From Thermophagus xiamenensis (GTDB lineage: Bacteria; Bacteroidota; Bacteroidia; Bacteroidales; Marinilabiliaceae), in contig NZ_FONA01000016.1 in NCBI RefSeq assembly GCF_900112795.1, positions 41,165 to 105,164 of the forward strand: 64,000 nt of DNA. Direction: 5' to 3'. The position numbers and the translations under genes were made by a program. Positions 54,720 through 64,000 of the stretch are shown piece after piece; the stretch's first letter is position 1; each line of letters starts with the position of its first letter. A model generated the notes under the pieces. The model ran no database searches, was not told the origin of the DNA, and saw only the letters and a program-made list of their open reading frames with translations.

Positions 54720-55466
54720 ATGGACTCAAAACAACCGCTTGCTTCCATTAAAAATGTTTCCGTTGGATACGGCGGGACACCTGTATTGACGGATGTCAAC
54801 CTGGATATTTATCCCCTTGATTTCATAGGTGTAATTGGACCCAATGGAGGAGGTAAAACCACATTGTCTAAAGTGTTGCTTGGTATTCTAAAGCCGTACA
54901 GAGGCAGGGTATTGTTTCCTTCCGGCCGTATTAATATTGGGTATTTACCTCAAATTTCCAGAATCGATCGCTCGTTTCCTATCACCGTTAAAGAGGTCAT
55001 TTTATCCGGAGTATCTTCCCGTCGCAACTGGTGGAAATCTCTTTTTACCAAAACAGAGGGAATAGCTGAGAAATTATTGGATGAATTGGGGCTTGAAGGA
55101 TATGAAGACCGGGCAATTGGTCAACTTTCGGGTGGGCAGTTACAGCGAGTTTTGCTGGCCAGAGCTATTGTAAATAATCCTCAGTTACTCATTTTGGATG
55201 AGCCAAACACTTTTGTTGATAGAAATTTTGAGGCTGAACTTTATAAAATATTAGAAAGATTAAATAAACGCATGTCAATAGTCCTTATTTCACATGATAT
55301 AGGAACTATATCTTCTATTGTTAAAACTATTGCATGTGTAAATGGGACTTTACATTATCATCCTTCGAATGAACTAACAGAAGAAGTCCTTCACATTTAT
55401 AATTGTCCTATTGATTTAATTACCCACGGTGAGCTTCCGCACCGGGTTCTCAAACAACATTCTTAA
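54720..55466 (+). CDS. znuC: Zinc/manganese ABC transporter, ATP-binding protein
   Basis: This 248-residue ATPase has Walker A GPNGGGKTTLSK, the Q-loop region GYLPQ, signature LSGGQLQRVLLARAI, Walker B LLILDEPNTF and switch histidine in LISHDIG. It drives the permease encoded 2 bp downstream. The length and VILSGVSSRRNWWKSLF region are those of metal transporters of the Znu/Mnt class. Confidence 0.95.
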   Translation: MDSKQPLASIKNVSVGYGGTPVLTDVNLDIYPLDFIGVIGPNGGGKTTLSKVLLGILKPYRGRVLFPSGRINIGYLPQISRIDRSFPITVKEVILSGVSSRRNWWKSLFTKTEGIAEKLLDELGLEGYEDRAIGQLSGGQLQRVLLARAIVNNPQLLILDEPNTFVDRNFEAELYKILERLNKRMSIVLISHDIGTISSIVKTIACVNGTLHYHPSNELTEEVLHIYNCPIDLITHGELPHRVLKQHS

Positions 55467-55468
55467 CC

Positions 55469-56293
55469 ATGGAAAATTTATTAGAACTTTTTGCCCATCG
55501 ATTTTTCCAAAATGCCGTTTGGACCATATTGCTCACCAGCTTGTTATCTGCCATGATAGGTACCTATATTGTGAGCAGAAAAATTGTATTTATAAGTGGG
55601 GGAATCACCCATGCCTCATTTGGCGGTATTGGTTTAGCTTATTTTTTGGGCATTAATCCATTTTTGGGGGCAGTAGTTTTTGCTATTACCACGGCTTTGG
55701 GTATTGAATGGATCTCTTCAAAAGGTAAAATTAGAGAAGATAGTGCTATTGCCATATTATGGTCTTTAGGAATGGCATTGGGAATTATTTTCGTATTTCT
55801 AACCCCCGGATATACCCCCAATCTAATGAGTTTTCTTTTTGGCAGTATATTATCAGTGGACCGTTTCGATTTGTGGATACTTATTGCAGTGGTTTTGTTG
55901 ACAGCCCTTTTGTTTATTTTATTGTACCGTCCGATTGTTTATACGGCATTTGATCCGGAGTTCTCCAAAACACGAGGTCTGCCCGTCTCTTTAATACGAA
56001 ATATTATGGCTATTCTGATGGCATTGGCAATAGTGCTAAGCATACGTGTTATGGGCATTATCCTGGTTTTAAGTCTGTTTACCATTCCACAAAATACGGC
56101 GCTGTTGTTTACTAATGATTTTAAGCGAATTGTTGCGGGTTCTATTTTATGGAGTATTACCGGCTCGTTAACAGGACTTCTGGTGGCTTACTTTTTGAAT
56201 ATTCCGGGAGGTGCAGCCATTATTTTTGTATTAACCATTCAGTTTTTCTTAGTTAAAGTATTCCTTTTGTTAAGGAGTTCAAAAAATCGATGA
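55469..56293 (+). CDS. znuB: Zinc/manganese ABC transporter, permease
   Basis: This 274-residue membrane protein has about eight hydrophobic helices. Its signatures are VFISGGITHASFGGIGLAYF, typical of ABC-3 family permeases, and VMGIILVLSLFTIPQNTALLF. It forms the inner-membrane channel with the ATPase encoded upstream. The operon znuA-C-B ends here and converges with the glycosyltransferase gene 20 bp away. Confidence 0.94.
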   Translation: MENLLELFAHRFFQNAVWTILLTSLLSAMIGTYIVSRKIVFISGGITHASFGGIGLAYFLGINPFLGAVVFAITTALGIEWISSKGKIREDSAIAILWSLGMALGIIFVFLTPGYTPNLMSFLFGSILSVDRFDLWILIAVVLLTALLFILLYRPIVYTAFDPEFSKTRGLPVSLIRNIMAILMALAIVLSIRVMGIILVLSLFTIPQNTALLFTNDFKRIVAGSILWSITGSLTGLLVAYFLNIPGGAAIIFVLTIQFFLVKVFLLLRSSKNR

Positions 56294-56313
56294 TTACATA
56301 GAGTAAGGACTTT

Positions 56314-57456
56314 TTATTTTCCTTGTCTTCTTTTCCATTGTTCTTTTTTTATTAAGGCACTCAATGCTGTAAAAACCAAGTAATAAGGATATATGAATGA
56401 AAAAGGAATATACCAGCAGGAGAGTGTCCTGATTGAGAAAAATTTTTTGCCATTGGTTAATAAAAGAGCATCTAATGATATTTTAAAAACCCAAAAGCCA
56501 ATTACGTACATTAATTTAGTATTTTGCAAAATGGTTGTTATGGGTAATAAGGCCATCGAAAAATTGGATAGAAACACAATAGCTACCGTTATTAATGTGA
56601 AAAAATCTTTATATCCTTTGCTTTTCCCACCCCATCTGATTCTTTGTTCCAGAAATTTCTGTGTTGTTGGTGCCGGCTGAGCTTCCACAATAACTTTCTG
56701 TGATTTTAAATAAGAAATTTTTTGGTTGTGCTTTTTGAATGCATGCAAAAGAAAAACATCATCTCCTGATAAATAATCTTGGCCTGCCATTGAGGGAGAT
56801 GTTTTCAGATAAGCTTCTTTAGTAAATGCAAGGTTAGCACCACTGCAAATTATTGGTTTTCCAATTCCAGTGGCACCTGCAGTAACTATTTGCATGGCAA
56901 GGTAATCCATTTGCTGAAATATATCCAGGATACTACTGCCGTCTTTCAGCTTAACCGGCATTACAATCATGTCGGGGTTGTTGAGCTGGTAAAAATCGCA
57001 TATGGTTTGGAGCCAACTTTCTCCTATAATGCAATCAGCATCGGTGGTTACAATCAATTCTCCTTTTGCATGTTTTATGCCATGCCTGATAGCTGCTTTT
57101 TTCCCCACGCCATCGGAGCGTGACATTTTGAGCCAGGTATATTGCTCTTTTAATTTTTTTATCAAATTAGGTCCATGGTCTTTGGAACCGTCATCGACCA
57201 TAATTGCCTCAAACTGACCGGAAAAACGTTGGTTCGCTAATCCCCTTATTAAGGATTTAAGATTATGTGCTTCATCACGATAGGGGACTATAATTGAAAT
57301 ATAAACAACTTTATTATCCGGTGGTTGTGTTTTTAGGGGCTTTAATTGCCACCAACCCCATAAAAAGTATATTATAAGCCAGCCATATATAATTAAAATA
57401 AATAATGTAGCATACTGAAGGTAGTCCATAATAGTAAAAAAATACGGGTAGCTCAT
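56314..57456 (-). CDS. Family 2 glycosyltransferase with membrane segments
   Basis: This 380-residue protein has an N-terminal membrane helix (about 14-34), a GT2 domain with VPYRDEAHNLKSLI, VDDGSKDHG, TTDADCIIG and the QRRIRWGGKSKGY motif, and two or three C-terminal helices. The layout is that of membrane glycosyltransferases that build polysaccharide or glycolipid at the inner membrane. The start at 57456 could instead be the ATG nine codons later. It lies 44 bp downstream of the HU-SPOR gene on the same strand. The sugar and acceptor are unknown. Confidence 0.88.
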   Translation of the reverse strand: MSYPYFFTIMDYLQYATLFILIIYGWLIIYFLWGWWQLKPLKTQPPDNKVVYISIIVPYRDEAHNLKSLIRGLANQRFSGQFEAIMVDDGSKDHGPNLIKKLKEQYTWLKMSRSDGVGKKAAIRHGIKHAKGELIVTTDADCIIGESWLQTICDFYQLNNPDMIVMPVKLKDGSSILDIFQQMDYLAMQIVTAGATGIGKPIICSGANLAFTKEAYLKTSPSMAGQDYLSGDDVFLLHAFKKHNQKISYLKSQKVIVEAQPAPTTQKFLEQRIRWGGKSKGYKDFFTLITVAIVFLSNFSMALLPITTILQNTKLMYVIGFWVFKISLDALLLTNGKKFFSIRTLSCWYIPFSFIYPYYLVFTALSALIKKEQWKRRQGK

Positions 57457-57500
57457 TCGTAATAAACCACCCGTTATACAAGAAATAATAAATCTATACT

Positions 57501-58589
57501 TTACTGTCTTAAAGTAAGTATCCAGTTTTCCAACCTTTCTTTCTCAACAAACATTTCCTGCGCTTTCCGAGCATCTATCAATGACTGATACGAAGCAGCA
57601 CTTACCATAAATAAACCGTTTCGTTCAAATTTATAGGCATTAATATATCCTTTTTGTTTAAGCTTTTTAACCAGTTGTTCTGCATTGTTAGCATTTTTAA
57701 AGCTACCTACAATAATGTGGTGTCGGGGCCCCGTATAATCTACCTTTTCCTCTTCTTTTTCTTCGATCTGCGTCCGGGTTACCCCTTCTTCTGCAGTTAA
57801 ACTGATGCTGTCGGGAGTTGCACTTGTTTCATTGTCTGCCTTTAAAGTGTCAACAACATTAGAAGTCACCGGTACTTCTATTTCTTTAGTTTCATTTCTG
57901 TGTCTAAAATATTTAAAGTAAATAAACAGAAAAGCGGCTATAATAAATAAAATGACTAGAATAATCCACCAATTACGGCCATTATTTTTAGACTCCGGTT
58001 CATCGTTTATTACGGCAGAATCTTTTCTCGGAGGTGGAGGTATTATATTGGAAGAACGAACGCTTTGAGAAGAAGTTGTGGCAGCTTTAGAATCTTCCAA
58101 ACTAAGTAAGTTGTCTCCTTTTTTCGAAGAATCTGTTGATTCCGTTTTATGCGATGGCTCATCTTTACTTAGATCTTCAATTTTAGAGTGTGGTTCATTC
58201 TCGATATCGAGCAATTCAGAAACTTCAGAGGGATTGCTGGTTTCATTTTCAGTATCCAGAATTAGATTGGTAATGCCGGGATCTTGAGTAAATCTTAAAA
58301 TCCCATTTTGGTCTTTGATGAAACGCCCTATGTTTTCAAGATGATATTCACCTTTTTCATCTAATTCCTTCTTGATTTTATTTACAAATTCTGAAACACG
58401 TTGTGTGGCTTCTTCCGGTTCAATCCCTTCTCGTTCGCTTAAATGGTTGGTTACTAAGCCATCATTAAAGGTTAGGAAGTTATTGAACAATACGGTAGTC
58501 CCCGCATCACGTGATATGATAAATGCCCCGAATTCAGGTATAATCACGCGATTATTATTTTTTATTAACTCTAGCAGATACTGTTCCAT
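57501..58589 (-). CDS. HU-domain and SPOR-domain membrane protein
   Basis: This 362-residue protein begins with a divergent HU/CCDC81-like domain (about 1-100, VIIPEFGAFIISRDAGTTVLF). An acidic and serine-rich linker leads to one membrane helix (about 209-230, WWIILVILFIIAAFLFIYF) and a C-terminal SPOR domain (about 288-362, HIIVGSFKNANNAEQLVKKL). The SPOR part binds peptidoglycan stripped of stem peptides at division sites, while the HU part stays in the cytoplasm. This combination is common in Bacteroidota and is thought to act at the cell division site. Confidence 0.9.
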   Translation of the reverse strand: MEQYLLELIKNNNRVIIPEFGAFIISRDAGTTVLFNNFLTFNDGLVTNHLSEREGIEPEEATQRVSEFVNKIKKELDEKGEYHLENIGRFIKDQNGILRFTQDPGITNLILDTENETSNPSEVSELLDIENEPHSKIEDLSKDEPSHKTESTDSSKKGDNLLSLEDSKAATTSSQSVRSSNIIPPPPRKDSAVINDEPESKNNGRNWWIILVILFIIAAFLFIYFKYFRHRNETKEIEVPVTSNVVDTLKADNETSATPDSISLTAEEGVTRTQIEEKEEEKVDYTGPRHHIIVGSFKNANNAEQLVKKLKQKGYINAYKFERNGLFMVSAASYQSLIDARKAQEMFVEKERLENWILTLRQ

Positions 58590-58715
58590 ATTGGTTATGT
58601 GCTTTTAAAACTATCATTTTCAGGATATAAATATAAATAGTTTTATAGAAAAACAAAATTTCTTATAATTTTCTCTTTTTCTTAATTATTGTAACCGTAA
58701 CTAGAAGATTCCTTG

Positions 58716-58744
58716 TTGAGATGAATTAAACATTTATACCTTTG
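58716..58744 (+). promoter_or_regulatory. Bacteroidota promoter of ribF
   Basis: TTG at 58713-58715 (21-bp spacer) or 58716-58718 (18-bp spacer), then TACCTTTG at 58737-58744. A TTG start possible at 58742 lies within this -7 box, so translation must begin at the ATG at 58775. Confidence 0.65.
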
Positions 58745-58774
58745 CAAAAATTAGAAAAATCCGTTTTCTGGACA

Positions 58775-59722
58775 ATGGTAAAACTAATATCTAATCTAAA
58801 AGGGTTTTATGCCAATAATCCTGTTGTGGCGATGGGGATGTTTGATGGTGTGCATCAAGGACATAAAGCCCTGTTAACACGTTTGATTGAGAAGGCTCGC
58901 GAGTTTAATGGTGATTCTGTTGTTTTAACTTTTTGGCCTCATCCCAGACTGGTTTTAGAACAAGACCCCAAAGAATTAAAGTTGTTAAGCACTATTGAGG
59001 AAAAAACATTATTACTTAGTGAGACAGGTATTGATAAGATTGTTGTATTGCCATTTACCAAAGAGCTTTCGTTGCTGCCGGCAGAGGCTTTCATTCGTCA
59101 ATATCTGCTGGATAAAATTGGGATGAGACATCTCATTGTAGGCTATAATCATCGTTTTGGACATGGTGGCATTGATAAATCTCAACTACGTACTTTGTCT
59201 GAAGAACTTCACTTTAGTTTTGACTTTTTTGGCCCTGCGGTAATTGATGGCGTTAAACCCAGTTCTACTATTATACGGAAGATGATTGGCGATGGTGATG
59301 TTTGGGAGGCCTCTAAATTGTTGGGACGCTTTTATGGGCTTAAAGGTCGTATCGGTCGTGGACGAAAATTGGGGCGGGAGTTAGGTTTCCCTACGGCAAA
59401 TATCGAAATTGGAGACACTATTAAACTAATTCCTCATGATGGTGTTTATGCCTGTAGAGTGCATCTTCTTGGGAAAAATTATGGGGGAATGATTAACATC
59501 GGAGGACGCCCTACTATTGATGGCCTTTCCGGAGAAAAATCTTTAGAAGTACATATTTTTGATTTTGCCCGTGAAGTATATGCCGAAGAAATAACTGTTG
59601 AGTTTATAAAAAGAACTCGGCCCGAAATAAAATTTCCAAACATTAATGCCCTTAAAGAGAGATTAAAAAAGGATGAAGTGGAAGTGAAAGAAATCCTTAA
59701 GAAAGCAGGTGTGATCCATTGA
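58775..59722 (+). CDS. ribF: Bifunctional riboflavin kinase/FAD synthetase
   Basis: This 315-residue enzyme makes FMN and FAD. The N-terminal adenylyltransferase has VAMGMFDGVHQGHKALL and VVLTFWPHP, and VGYNHRFGHGG. The C-terminal kinase (about 190-315) has GRGRKLGRELGFPTANIEIG and GMINIGGRPTIDG. The ATG at 58775 is chosen because an upstream TTG lies inside the promoter. It appears to be monocistronic. Confidence 0.95.
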   Translation: MVKLISNLKGFYANNPVVAMGMFDGVHQGHKALLTRLIEKAREFNGDSVVLTFWPHPRLVLEQDPKELKLLSTIEEKTLLLSETGIDKIVVLPFTKELSLLPAEAFIRQYLLDKIGMRHLIVGYNHRFGHGGIDKSQLRTLSEELHFSFDFFGPAVIDGVKPSSTIIRKMIGDGDVWEASKLLGRFYGLKGRIGRGRKLGRELGFPTANIEIGDTIKLIPHDGVYACRVHLLGKNYGGMINIGGRPTIDGLSGEKSLEVHIFDFAREVYAEEITVEFIKRTRPEIKFPNINALKERLKKDEVEVKEILKKAGVIH

Positions 59723-59811
59723 GTGATTTTGGGGAATTACCTATAAAACTATTCCGGAAAAAGGATTGTTTTAATATGCTGATTTTTCGTTATTCCCCTG
59801 ATAGAAATTAT

Positions 59812-59845
59812 TTTGGGTATTTCTCTTAACAATTTCGTAGATTTG
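59812..59845 (+). promoter_or_regulatory. Bacteroidota promoter of ahcY
   Basis: TTTG at 59812-59815, 22 bp, then TAGATTTG at 59838-59845, about 40 bp before the start codon. No SAH or SAM riboswitch structure was recognised in the leader. Confidence 0.55.
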
Positions 59846-59873
59846 CAGTTACGTAGTATTGATAATCAATTAG

Positions 59874-61286
<1,413 letters not shown>

Positions 61287-61306
61287 GTTTTTATTTTAGC
61301 AAAGAT

Positions 61307-61516
61307 GAAACGAGCATGGCGGCTTTTGTCACAAAAGAACATGTATAAAAGACAAAGGCAGAAGTGCACAGGCAGAAGGCAGAAGAAGTTTTTAGTCATT
61401 AGTCAACTGTCATTAGTGACTAGTGTTGATTAACTAATGACTTACGACTAATCACTAATTACTAACTTTAAGTTTCATCAAGCCAATGAATTAGATAAAT
61501 TATATACTAATGAAAG
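61307..61516 (+). repeat. Dispersed intergenic repeat, longest copy with both modules (copy B)
   Basis: It runs from GAAACGAGCATGGC through AAGAACATGTATAAAAGAC, two GGCAGAAG blocks and TTAGT-rich direct and inverted repeats to the 3' module TTTCATCAAGCCAATGAATT ... TATATACTAATGAAAG. It starts 20 bp behind ahcY and runs into the terminator. Confidence 0.8.
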
Positions 61517-61552
61517 AGCTGTTGGTAGAAATTACTGGCAGCTCTTTGATTT
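61513..61552. terminator. Bidirectional terminator between ahcY and the Rieske-like gene
   Basis: AAAGAGCTG (61513-61521) pairs with CAGCTCTTT (61539-61547), with further weaker pairing inside. It serves convergent genes. Confidence 0.8.
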
Positions 61553-61560
61553 TCCACGGG

Positions 61561-62031
61561 TTAATAAGATGAATTTATAATCAAAGTGTTCTGAACCACC
61601 TTTGTATTATATTTTTTCAGACCATGAGGGGCAGGTCCGCTTATTAAATCGCCATCCGGTGAAGCCACTAAAAATGTGGAACCACAGCATTTACAGGTTA
61701 CAATAGTTTCTTCATCCGAATCAATTTCTACGCTGCAAGTTTCCTTCTTTTCGTATGGACACATTATATCAAAGGCATAGTATTGATTTCCCTGTTTATA
61801 TACAACCACGCCGTTGATACCAAGGTAATTTCCGTAACTATCCCTTCGCACTATAAAAATACTCTTTTGTGAATAATTTGGATCGGTTAGGTCAATATAT
61901 CCGATAAATTGTCTTTCCGGAAAGTCGTTGCTGTCGCCGCAACCCGAAAGTAGAAAGATAATGTTTGTAATAATTGATAAAAGTAATGATCTTTGTATAT
62001 ATGAATTTTTTGGTAAGTATTGACTGTTCAT
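61561..62031 (-). CDS. Rieske-like lipoprotein with substituted cluster ligands
   Basis: This 156-residue protein has a lipoprotein signal (FLLSGC, Cys31) and a small beta domain (about 40-156) that resembles a Rieske fold. Motifs are YYAFDIMCPYE, VTCKCCGSTF and SPDGDLISGPAPHGLKKY, the last like the conserved GxPxxGP end of Rieske domains. The histidines that normally bind iron are replaced: Cys91-Pro-Tyr93 instead of CxH, and Cys113-x-x-Cys116 instead of CxxH. Further cysteines are Cys99 and Cys115. A zinc or altered iron site is possible. No partner gene is adjacent. The fold is inferred from motif order. Confidence 0.7.
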   Translation of the reverse strand: MNSQYLPKNSYIQRSLLLSIITNIIFLLSGCGDSNDFPERQFIGYIDLTDPNYSQKSIFIVRRDSYGNYLGINGVVVYKQGNQYYAFDIMCPYEKKETCSVEIDSDEETIVTCKCCGSTFLVASPDGDLISGPAPHGLKKYNTKVVQNTLIINSSY

Positions 62032-62126
62032 GAGGATGGTTTTTTAATCGAATTTTACCTCTTTTTTTGCTTATATCAATTGTAGGAGCTAAATTAGGAC
62101 TTTAAAATTAAACGATAGGTCGGATA

Positions 62127-62579
62127 ATGGACGATGTTTTTGGAGAAATATTGTACATCATTATAATGCTGGCCATTTTTATCTTCTCGGCTCTCAGGAA
62201 AAAGAAAGTCGCAGGAGGTAACATGCCTGAAGAGAAGGAATTTAATCCTATGGAGGAAATTTTTACTCCTTTTGAGGATTTGATTGAAGAACCAGAGGAG
62301 GATCCCAAACCACCAAAAGAAGAAGCTACCTTATCAAGTGCACCCAATACTATTGAAAATTATCCCTTTGTAAAGGAAGATTACGTATTTACTTCTAATA
62401 CCTCGCCGGAAGATATTCGGCGACAAAGAAAAAATAAAAAATCGAAGCGGCAAACTGTTTTGAGGTCGGAAGAGGAAAATCTTAAATTTGATGAGCTTTC
62501 TGACGAACATCCCTTAAAAAATTTTGATCTAAGGAAAGCCGTCATTTATTCCGAAATTCTCAAAAGACCCGAGTATTAG
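62127..62579 (+). CDS. Small membrane-anchored acidic protein, function unknown
   Basis: This 150-residue protein has one N-terminal membrane segment (about 7-23, EILYIIIMLAIFIFSAL), then KKK, a long acidic and proline-rich stretch (about 35-65, with EEPEEDPKPPKEE) and a C-terminal motif NFDLRKAVIYSEILKRPEY. That last motif is, from memory, conserved in Bacteroidota proteins of unknown function. The charge pattern places the body in the cytoplasm. It precedes greA by 149 bp. Confidence 0.75.
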   Translation: MDDVFGEILYIIIMLAIFIFSALRKKKVAGGNMPEEKEFNPMEEIFTPFEDLIEEPEEDPKPPKEEATLSSAPNTIENYPFVKEDYVFTSNTSPEDIRRQRKNKKSKRQTVLRSEEENLKFDELSDEHPLKNFDLRKAVIYSEILKRPEY

Positions 62580-62628
62580 GAATTTCAGTTTGCCGGGACT
62601 CATCTTTTTTTATCCAAAGAACATTTGC

Positions 62629-62636
62629 TAAATTTG
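62629..62636 (+). promoter_or_regulatory. Putative -7 element of greA
   Basis: TAAATTTG matches TAnnTTTG; no good -33 element is seen. Transcription would start near 62642, just before the leader hairpin. Confidence 0.4.
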
Positions 62637-62646
62637 CAGCAAAGGG

Positions 62647-62682
62647 TCCCGGACATTTATTTGTCTTGGGATTCTTTTCTTT
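62647..62682 (+). terminator. Terminator-like hairpin in the greA leader
   Basis: TCCCGGACA (62647-62655) pairs with TGTCTTGGGA (62662-62671) with one bulge and one G-T pair, six-base loop, followed by TTCTTTTCTTTT. It may end the upstream transcript or attenuate greA. Confidence 0.6.
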
Positions 62683-62714
62683 TATATACTCTAAACTAAA
62701 AATCAAAAATAAAT

Positions 62715-62720
62715 AGGAGG
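62715..62720 (+). promoter_or_regulatory. Strong Shine-Dalgarno sequence of greA
   Basis: AGGAGG stands eight bases before the ATG at 62729. Such a site is unusual in Bacteroidota, where most genes, including those in this window, lack one. Confidence 0.75.
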
Positions 62721-62728
62721 AATTAAAA

Positions 62729-63202
62729 ATGTCTAGTGTAAATTACATTTCCCAGAGCGGGCTAAATAAATTGAGAGAAGAGCTTGCTCATTTAGAATCG
62801 GTTGAGCGCCCAAAAATTTCAAAACAAATTGCAGAAGCCCGTGATAAAGGTGACCTTTCCGAAAACGCCGAATATGATGCAGCTAAAGAAGCTCAGGGGT
62901 TGCTCGAAATGCGTATTGCCAAACTTAAAGAGACAATTGCAAACAGCCGTGTGATTGATGAATCGAAAATTGATACCACTAAGGTACAAATGATGAATAA
63001 GGTAAAAATCAAAAACCTGAAAAATAATGCTGTTATGACCTATACTTTGGTTTCTGATTCGGAAGCTGACCTTAAAGCCGGAAAAATTGCTGTCTCTACG
63101 CCTATCGCTCAGGGTTTGATGGGTAAAAAAGTTGGTGATAAGGTAGAGATTAAAGTGCCTTCCGGTGTTGTACCTTTTGAAATTATTGATATTTCGTTGT
63201 AA
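62729..63202 (+). CDS. greA: Transcription elongation factor GreA
   Basis: This 157-residue factor rescues backtracked RNA polymerase by stimulating transcript cleavage. The N-terminal coiled coil carries KGDLSENAEYDAAKEAQG, with the acidic tip residues. The C-terminal FKBP-like domain has TPIAQGLMGKKVGDKVEIKVPSG in two parts. Length is normal. It has a strong Shine-Dalgarno site and a leader hairpin. The HIT gene follows after 72 bp. Confidence 0.97.
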   Translation: MSSVNYISQSGLNKLREELAHLESVERPKISKQIAEARDKGDLSENAEYDAAKEAQGLLEMRIAKLKETIANSRVIDESKIDTTKVQMMNKVKIKNLKNNAVMTYTLVSDSEADLKAGKIAVSTPIAQGLMGKKVGDKVEIKVPSGVVPFEIIDISL

Positions 63203-63274
63203 TTTTAGAGGTCATTAAAGTCATAAGGATTTTTAATTGTATTGCGTTATAGAATATTTTTAGAGGTTTAAGCT

Positions 63275-63667
63275 ATGGCTACCATTTTTTCTAAAATAGT
63301 TAAAGGGGAAATTCCCTGTTATAAAGTTGCAGAAAACGATAATTTCTTTGCGTTTTTGGATATTAATCCATTACGTGAAGGTCACACCCTGGTAATTCCT
63401 AAACAGGAAATTGATTATTTGTTTGATATAGATGATGATAACCTTGCGGAAATGATTAAGTTTTCCAAGAGAGTGGCTAAAGCCATTGAAAAGGTTATCT
63501 CATGTAAACGTGTTGGCGTTGTAGTGCTGGGTCTGGAAGTTCCTCATGCACATATTCATTTGATTCCTATTAATGATGAAGCTGATGTAAGCTTTTCTAA
63601 GCCCAGGGTGAAACTTTCCGACGAAGAAATGGAAGCCATCGCTGAGAAAATAAGAAATGCTTTTTAA
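63275..63667 (+). CDS. HIT-family nucleotide-binding protein
   Basis: This 130-residue protein has the histidine triad HAHIHLIPI with the preceding VPHAH, FAFLDINPLREGHTLVIPK near the N-terminus and IFSKIVKGEIPCYKV at the start, the pattern of the HINT branch. Such proteins hydrolyse adenosine phosphoramidates or related nucleotides. It is followed by a very strong terminator. Confidence 0.95.
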   Translation: MATIFSKIVKGEIPCYKVAENDNFFAFLDINPLREGHTLVIPKQEIDYLFDIDDDNLAEMIKFSKRVAKAIEKVISCKRVGVVVLGLEVPHAHIHLIPINDEADVSFSKPRVKLSDEEMEAIAEKIRNAF

Positions 63668-63691
63668 ATTATCAGAGTTATTTTTCTGATC

Positions 63692-63735
63692 AAAGCAGCA
63701 GTCCCTCAAATATATTTTTGGGGGACTGCTGCTTT
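63692..63735. terminator. Strong bidirectional terminator behind the HIT gene
   Basis: AAAGCAGCAGTCCC (63692-63705) pairs perfectly with GGGACTGCTGCTTT (63722-63735), and the stem can continue into the AT-rich loop. Confidence 0.9.
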
Positions 63736-63752
63736 GGTATAAATTAAAATGG

Positions 63753-63915
63753 GAAACGAGCGCATGGCAAGAAGCTTTTCCACAATAAGAACATGTATAA
63801 AAGACAAAGGCAGAAGCGCACAGGCAGAAGGGAGAAGAAGTCAATAGTCGTTAGTGATTAGTCAATAGTCAATAGTCAACAGTCATTAGTGATTAGTATT
63901 GATTAACTAATGACT
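63753..63915 (+). repeat. Dispersed intergenic repeat, 5' module with AGTCAAT tail (copy C)
   Basis: GAAACGAGCGCATGGC, AAGAACATGTATAAAAGAC, GGCAGAAG blocks and GAGAAGAAGT are nearly the same as in copy B. A run of AGTCAATAGTCAATAGTC and TTAGTGATTAGT follows. The 3' module is absent. Confidence 0.8.
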
Positions 63916-63953
63916 CGTATGTTTGCCACATAAAAGAAGGGCTCAATTATCAC

Positions 63954-63961
63954 TATATTTG
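63954..63961 (+). promoter_or_regulatory. Putative -7 element of the next gene beyond the window
   Basis: TATATTTG is a consensus -7 box; an ATG follows at 63997, at the window end, and may start the next gene. Confidence 0.4.
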
Positions 63962-64000
63962 TAGCATAGTGAATTAAATTGAGGAAAGGCAGGATAATGA

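Overview
The window reads as a chromosomal segment of a Bacteroidota bacterium, most likely an anaerobic or facultative glycan degrader of the Marinilabiliales/Bacteroidales type. The evidence is three SusC-type systems with SusD partners (one of them fused), a hybrid two-component sensor, promoters of the Bacteroidota type (TTTG or TTG, about 20 bp, then TAnnTTTG), almost no Shine-Dalgarno sequences, and typical housekeeping neighbours. I saw no rRNA, tRNA, CRISPR array, insertion sequence or phage gene.

Region 1 (1-15093) is a polysaccharide utilisation locus for beta-1,4-galactan, probably pectic. A divergent hybrid two-component sensor, cut by the window start, faces an operon of GH53 endo-galactanase, GH2 beta-galactosidase, SusC, SusD and a SusE-like surface glycan-binding lipoprotein. 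After a terminator comes a large clan GH-A enzyme resembling GH147. Two near-identical 16-bp direct repeats upstream of the GH53 gene are candidate sites for the sensor.

Region 2 (15152-31404) is mostly housekeeping: DoxX, LpxH, a KASIII-like synthase, IspD, pyrophosphatase, a ComM/YifB ATPase, MutL, two tandem rhomboid proteases, a nuclease-family membrane protein, ThyA, FolA, a metallo-beta-lactamase-fold protein and an acyl-CoA synthetase.

Region 3 (31405-49390) is the most distinctive part. A Crp/Fnr regulator is followed by what looks like a peptidoglycan-fragment (muropeptide) utilisation locus: two DUF1343/NamZ-type N-acetylmuramidases at its two ends, an SH3-NlpC/P60 endopeptidase, an exported dipeptide epimerase, a metallophosphoesterase joined to a beta-propeller, and a SusC/SusD pair. 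The first NamZ gene and the NlpC operon diverge from one intergenic region in which the same short palindrome sits at the start site of both promoters. Outside each NamZ gene lies a short-period tandem repeat array (20 bp and 23 bp). Next to the locus, one 1222-codon frame joins a SusC cut short in its barrel to a nearly complete SusD.

Region 4 (49625-64000) holds an FAD/iron-sulfur D-lactate dehydrogenase-type enzyme, a stand-alone receiver, a Fur/Zur-type regulator beside a zinc ABC transporter operon, a family 2 glycosyltransferase, a HU-SPOR membrane protein, RibF, AhcY, a cysteine-substituted Rieske-like lipoprotein, a small membrane protein, GreA and a HIT protein. A dispersed two-module repeat family occurs in at least seven intergenic places, mostly just behind genes and in their orientation; in one place it carries the start codon of the zinc-binding lipoprotein gene.
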